A DNA stretch of 36,816 nt from SIG710 sp045651985 (lineage in GTDB: Bacteria; Bacillota; Clostridia; Oscillospirales; CAG-272), in contig JAZRTK010000022.1 of assembly GCA_045651985.1 (NCBI GenBank), positions 1 through 36,816 of the forward strand, given 5' to 3'. This document shows positions 34,066-36,816 of this stretch, piece by piece; positions within the stretch are counted from its first letter, which is position 1, and each line of letters begins with the position of its first letter. The notes under the pieces are model-generated. The model was not told the DNA's origin. It made no database searches and worked only from the letters and a program-made list of their open reading frames with translations. The translations under genes were made by a program, and so were the position numbers.

Positions 34066-34686
34066 ATGTTTTATTATCTTCAAGGAAAACTTGCATACAC
34101 AGACCTGACCACGGCTGTCGTGGACGTTGGCGGCGTTGGCTATAAGCTGACCATAAGCGGAACCACCTATTCCGCTCTGCCGCGAACATCAAGCGAGCCT
34201 ATGGTCAAGCTATACACCTACATGGCAGTCCGTGAGGACGAGGTTGAACTGTTCGGATTTTACACCGAGGAGGAGCTTTCAGCCTTCAAACTTCTCATTA
34301 CCGTTTCGGGTGTCGGTCCCAAAGCGGCAATGGCTATCCTTACTCTGCTGACCCCCGAAAAATTTGCTCTCGCCGTCTGCTCCGAGGACACGAAGACATT
34401 GGCTAAAGCAAACGGAATAGGGGCAAAGACCGCGGCGCGCGTGGTCCTTGAATTAAAGGACAAGATGTCAAAGGAAGCACCCGCCATCATGCAATCGTCG
34501 GGTGCGGCGACAGTCGCCGCGGCGTCGGCAGGCTCAAGCGGAAAACTGTCCGAGGCTGTTGACGCTTTGACAGTTCTTGGCTACAGCCGTCCCGAGGCTA
34601 TGACCGCACTCAAGGGTCTTGACACAGATAATCTTCCCCTGGAGGAGCTTATCCGTCTGTCCCTGAAAAAGCTCATGAGATATTAA
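34066..34686 (+). CDS. ruvA: Holliday junction DNA helicase RuvA
   Basis: A 206-residue RuvA with OB-fold opening MFYYLQGKLAYTD, two helix-hairpin-helix motifs (VSGVGPKAAMAIL and ANGIGAKTAARVVLELKDK), an Ala/Ser-rich flexible linker (about 140-160) and the C-terminal RuvB-contacting domain (EAVDALTVLGYSRPEA). It tetramerises on four-way junctions and loads RuvB. AAACGGAG precedes the ATG. It is followed by ruvB after 39 bases. Confidence 0.97.
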   Translation: MFYYLQGKLAYTDLTTAVVDVGGVGYKLTISGTTYSALPRTSSEPMVKLYTYMAVREDEVELFGFYTEEELSAFKLLITVSGVGPKAAMAILTLLTPEKFALAVCSEDTKTLAKANGIGAKTAARVVLELKDKMSKEAPAIMQSSGAATVAAASAGSSGKLSEAVDALTVLGYSRPEAMTALKGLDTDNLPLEELIRLSLKKLMRY

Positions 34687-34725
34687 AAAAGGATTTGCAA
34701 AAGCAAACCCGAAACGGAGTAAATT

Positions 34726-35790
34726 ATGTTTGACACAAACGAAGAATTTGACTTTGAAAACCGACTGGTCTCAACCGAGTCTACAAGCGCAGACGGCGAC
34801 AACGACAATATTCTGCGCCCAAAGCACCTGCAAGATTACATCGGTCAGGAAAAGGTCAAGGAAAATTTGAAGGTATATATTGAGGCTGCAAAAAAGAGAG
34901 GAGATGCCCTTGACCACGTGCTTCTCTACGGCCCTCCGGGTCTTGGTAAAACGACGCTTTCAAACATTATCGCAAACGAGCTTGGTGTGAACATTCGCAT
35001 CACCTCGGGCCCCGCTATCGAAAAGCAGGGCGACCTGGCGGCGCTTCTTACAAACCTTGGCGAGGGCGACGTGCTCTTTATCGACGAGATCCACCGCCTT
35101 TCCCGCAACGTAGAGGAGATACTCTACCCTGCCATGGAGGATTTTGCCCTTGACATCATCATTGGCAAAGGTCCTGCAGCGCGGTCTATCCGAATAGACC
35201 TTCCAAAGTTCACTCTCATCGGCGCAACGACACGCGCAGGTCAGCTTTCCACCCCTCTTCGCGATCGCTTCGGAGTTATTCAGCGCCTTGAACTTTACAC
35301 CCCCGAGGAGCTGGCAACCATAGTCAAACGCTCGGCGGGCATTTTGGGGCTTGACATCGAAGGGGACGGTGCTTACGAAATAGCGTCACGTTCAAGAGGA
35401 ACGCCCCGAATCGCAAACCGACTGCTCAAGCGAGTCCGCGATTTCGCCCAAGTAAAGGGCGACGGTGTAATCACCTCGGACATCGCAAATTACGCACTCG
35501 GCAAGCTTGAAATTGACGAGCTCGGTCTTGATGACACCGACCGAAAGATGCTTGAGACTATCATACGCTTTTATGACGGCGGTCCCGTCGGTCTTGAGAC
35601 CCTGGCGGCAACCGTGGGCGAGGAAGCAGTGACCTTGGAGGACGTTTACGAGCCGTACCTTATGCAGATAGGATATCTCAGCCGCACGCCTCGCGGCCGT
35701 TGCGTCACGCGTCTCGCATATGAGCATTTAGGCATTCCCTACACCCCACCCGCAACGGGAGCTCAGATAGGGCTTTTTGAAGAAAAATAA
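34726..35790 (+). CDS. ruvB: Holliday junction branch migration ATPase RuvB
   Basis: A 354-residue RuvB, with a slightly long N-terminus before LRPKHLQDYIGQ. Walker A is GPPGLGKTT (69-77), Walker B is VLFIDEIHRL, sensor 1 is LIGATTRAG and the arginine finger region is LRDRFGV. The C-terminal winged helix (TPRGRCVTRLAYEHLG) binds DNA. It is the motor for branch migration with RuvA. AAACGGAG and a small TTTGC-AAAA-GCAAA hairpin lie in the 39 bases before it. Confidence 0.97.
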   Translation: MFDTNEEFDFENRLVSTESTSADGDNDNILRPKHLQDYIGQEKVKENLKVYIEAAKKRGDALDHVLLYGPPGLGKTTLSNIIANELGVNIRITSGPAIEKQGDLAALLTNLGEGDVLFIDEIHRLSRNVEEILYPAMEDFALDIIIGKGPAARSIRIDLPKFTLIGATTRAGQLSTPLRDRFGVIQRLELYTPEELATIVKRSAGILGLDIEGDGAYEIASRSRGTPRIANRLLKRVRDFAQVKGDGVITSDIANYALGKLEIDELGLDDTDRKMLETIIRFYDGGPVGLETLAATVGEEAVTLEDVYEPYLMQIGYLSRTPRGRCVTRLAYEHLGIPYTPPATGAQIGLFEEK

Positions 35791-35801
35791 AGGAAGATCA
35801 T

Positions 35802-36770
35802 ATGGAAAAACTTACAGTAGTCGTTCTTGACGCCTCTACCTTGGGAGACGATCTTGACCTGTCGCCCCTGCAGGCGCTGGGCGATGTGAAGGTCTATCAG
35901 ACCAGCACACCGCAGGAAATTGCACAGCGCATCGTCGATGCGGATATCCTCATGCAAAACAAAGCAAAGCTGAATGCTGATCTGCTCTCAAAAGCCACAA
36001 AGCTAAAGGTCATTTGCGAGGCGGCAACGGGCTTTGACAATATTGACGTTGCGTACTGCCGAAAAAACGGCATAGCAGTTACCAACGTGCCGGGTTATTC
36101 GACTCAATGCGTGGCGCAGATAACCTTCGCCCTTGCTCTGTCCCTCATTACTCACCTGCCGCAGTACACACAGTTCGTTCGGAGCGGTGAGTACACCGCG
36201 TCGGGCGTTGCCAACAGGCTTTCCCCCGCATTTTGCGAGCTTTACGGCAAGACCTGGGGCATCGTAGGATACGGAAACATCGGACGTCAGGTCGGAAGGA
36301 TCGCACAAGCCTTCGGCTGCAACGTGATCGTCCACAAGCGCACGCCCGAGGAGGGCGTGCGGTGCGTTGACATCGACACCCTTTGCCGTGAGTCGGACAT
36401 CATTTCCCTGCACACCCCCTTGAACGACGGCACGCGCGGTCTTATCGGAAAAGCACAGCTTGACTTGATGAAGAAAAACGCTGTTCTCGTAAACGTCGCG
36501 CGGGGGGCTGTTACCGATGAGGAAGCTGTAGCCGACGCTCTGCTCTCGGGCAAGCTGGCGGGCTTTGGATGTGACGTTTATTCGGAAGAACCGTTCCGCG
36601 AGGAGCATCCTTACACAGCGCTTTTAAACCATCCCTCAGTCATTTTAACGCCGCACATGGCTTGGGGCTCTCACGAGGCAAGAACGCTTTGCCTTGCGGA
36701 GATCTGCCGCAACATAAGAGCCTTTTTTGCAGGAGAGATCCGCTGTCGCGTCGATCTTTCGGCACAGTAA
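35802..36770 (+). CDS. D-2-hydroxyacid dehydrogenase family oxidoreductase
   Basis: A 322-residue NAD(P)-dependent dehydrogenase. The Rossmann motif is GYGNIGRQVG (156-165), and the catalytic triad is R234 in NVARG, E263 in SEEPF and H285 in TPHMAWGS. The residues after the second beta strand read HKRT rather than the acidic pattern usual for NAD, which hints at NADP use. It reduces a 2-keto acid such as glyoxylate, hydroxypyruvate or lactate-type substrates; which one is unknown. AAGGAAG precedes the ATG, 11 bases after ruvB. The remaining 46 bases of the window hold nothing I recognise. Confidence 0.9.
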   Translation: MEKLTVVVLDASTLGDDLDLSPLQALGDVKVYQTSTPQEIAQRIVDADILMQNKAKLNADLLSKATKLKVICEAATGFDNIDVAYCRKNGIAVTNVPGYSTQCVAQITFALALSLITHLPQYTQFVRSGEYTASGVANRLSPAFCELYGKTWGIVGYGNIGRQVGRIAQAFGCNVIVHKRTPEEGVRCVDIDTLCRESDIISLHTPLNDGTRGLIGKAQLDLMKKNAVLVNVARGAVTDEEAVADALLSGKLAGFGCDVYSEEPFREEHPYTALLNHPSVILTPHMAWGSHEARTLCLAEICRNIRAFFAGEIRCRVDLSAQ

Positions 36771-36816
36771 AATACAAAGAAAGGAACCGTATCAATAAGT
36801 CGGAGGCCAAGCGGTC

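Noticed and set aside
34687..34725. TTTGC-AAAA-GCAAA hairpin between ruvA and ruvB as a terminator
   Set aside because: The 5-bp stem is AT-rich and has no T run; it would not stop transcription before ruvB.

Overview
This window reads as chromosome of a spore-forming anaerobic Firmicute, most likely a class Clostridia gut-type lineage with roughly balanced GC. The evidence is the sporulation genes ylbJ, yqfC and yqfD, two rubrerythrins with a PerR-type peroxide regulator, a sodium-pumping decarboxylase cluster, an ECF transporter core, strong AGGAGG ribosome binding sites, and TTGACA/TATAAT-type promoters. Nearly all of it is coding. I see no tRNA, rRNA, CRISPR array, insertion sequence or prophage.

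Layout. 1-889: the end of a CapA-family gene, converging on and overlapping a ylbJ-like gene (857-1918, minus). 2006-9115: a tight plus-strand operon yqfC-yqfD-phoH-ybeY-era-recO-mutS2, combining spore membrane functions, RNA and ribosome maturation, and DNA repair. 9148-10578: rubrerythrin (minus) and sfsA (plus), bounded by two bidirectional terminators. 10589-15599: a five-gene minus-strand operon encoding a MmdA-like carboxyltransferase, OadG, a biotin carrier, the OadB sodium pump and an OadA-type carboxyltransferase, behind a near-consensus promoter. 15754-16780: a perR-rubrerythrin operon with a Fur/PerR-like box at its start point. 16836-18735: rpsB-tsf with its own promoter and terminator. 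18769-19059: a small YlmC/YmxH protein.

19126-30899: a long minus-strand run starting at a consensus promoter: ruvC, an RlmI-like methyltransferase, ecfA1, ecfA2, ecfT, truA, a membrane-anchored DUF5711-like propeller, cvpA, a ClpE-like unfoldase, and an 896-residue P-type ATPase homologue that has lost every catalytic signature motif I looked for. 30924 to the end: a divergent plus-strand run of a DUF951 protein, a YfhO-type membrane glycosyltransferase, ruvA, ruvB and a D-2-hydroxyacid dehydrogenase.

The strongest candidates for something undescribed are the apparent pseudo-P-type ATPase coupled to the Clp unfoldase gene, and the sodium decarboxylase operon in which two different carboxyltransferases appear to share one biotin carrier and one membrane pump. 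Functional statements rest on motif recognition from the sequence alone; no database search was run.
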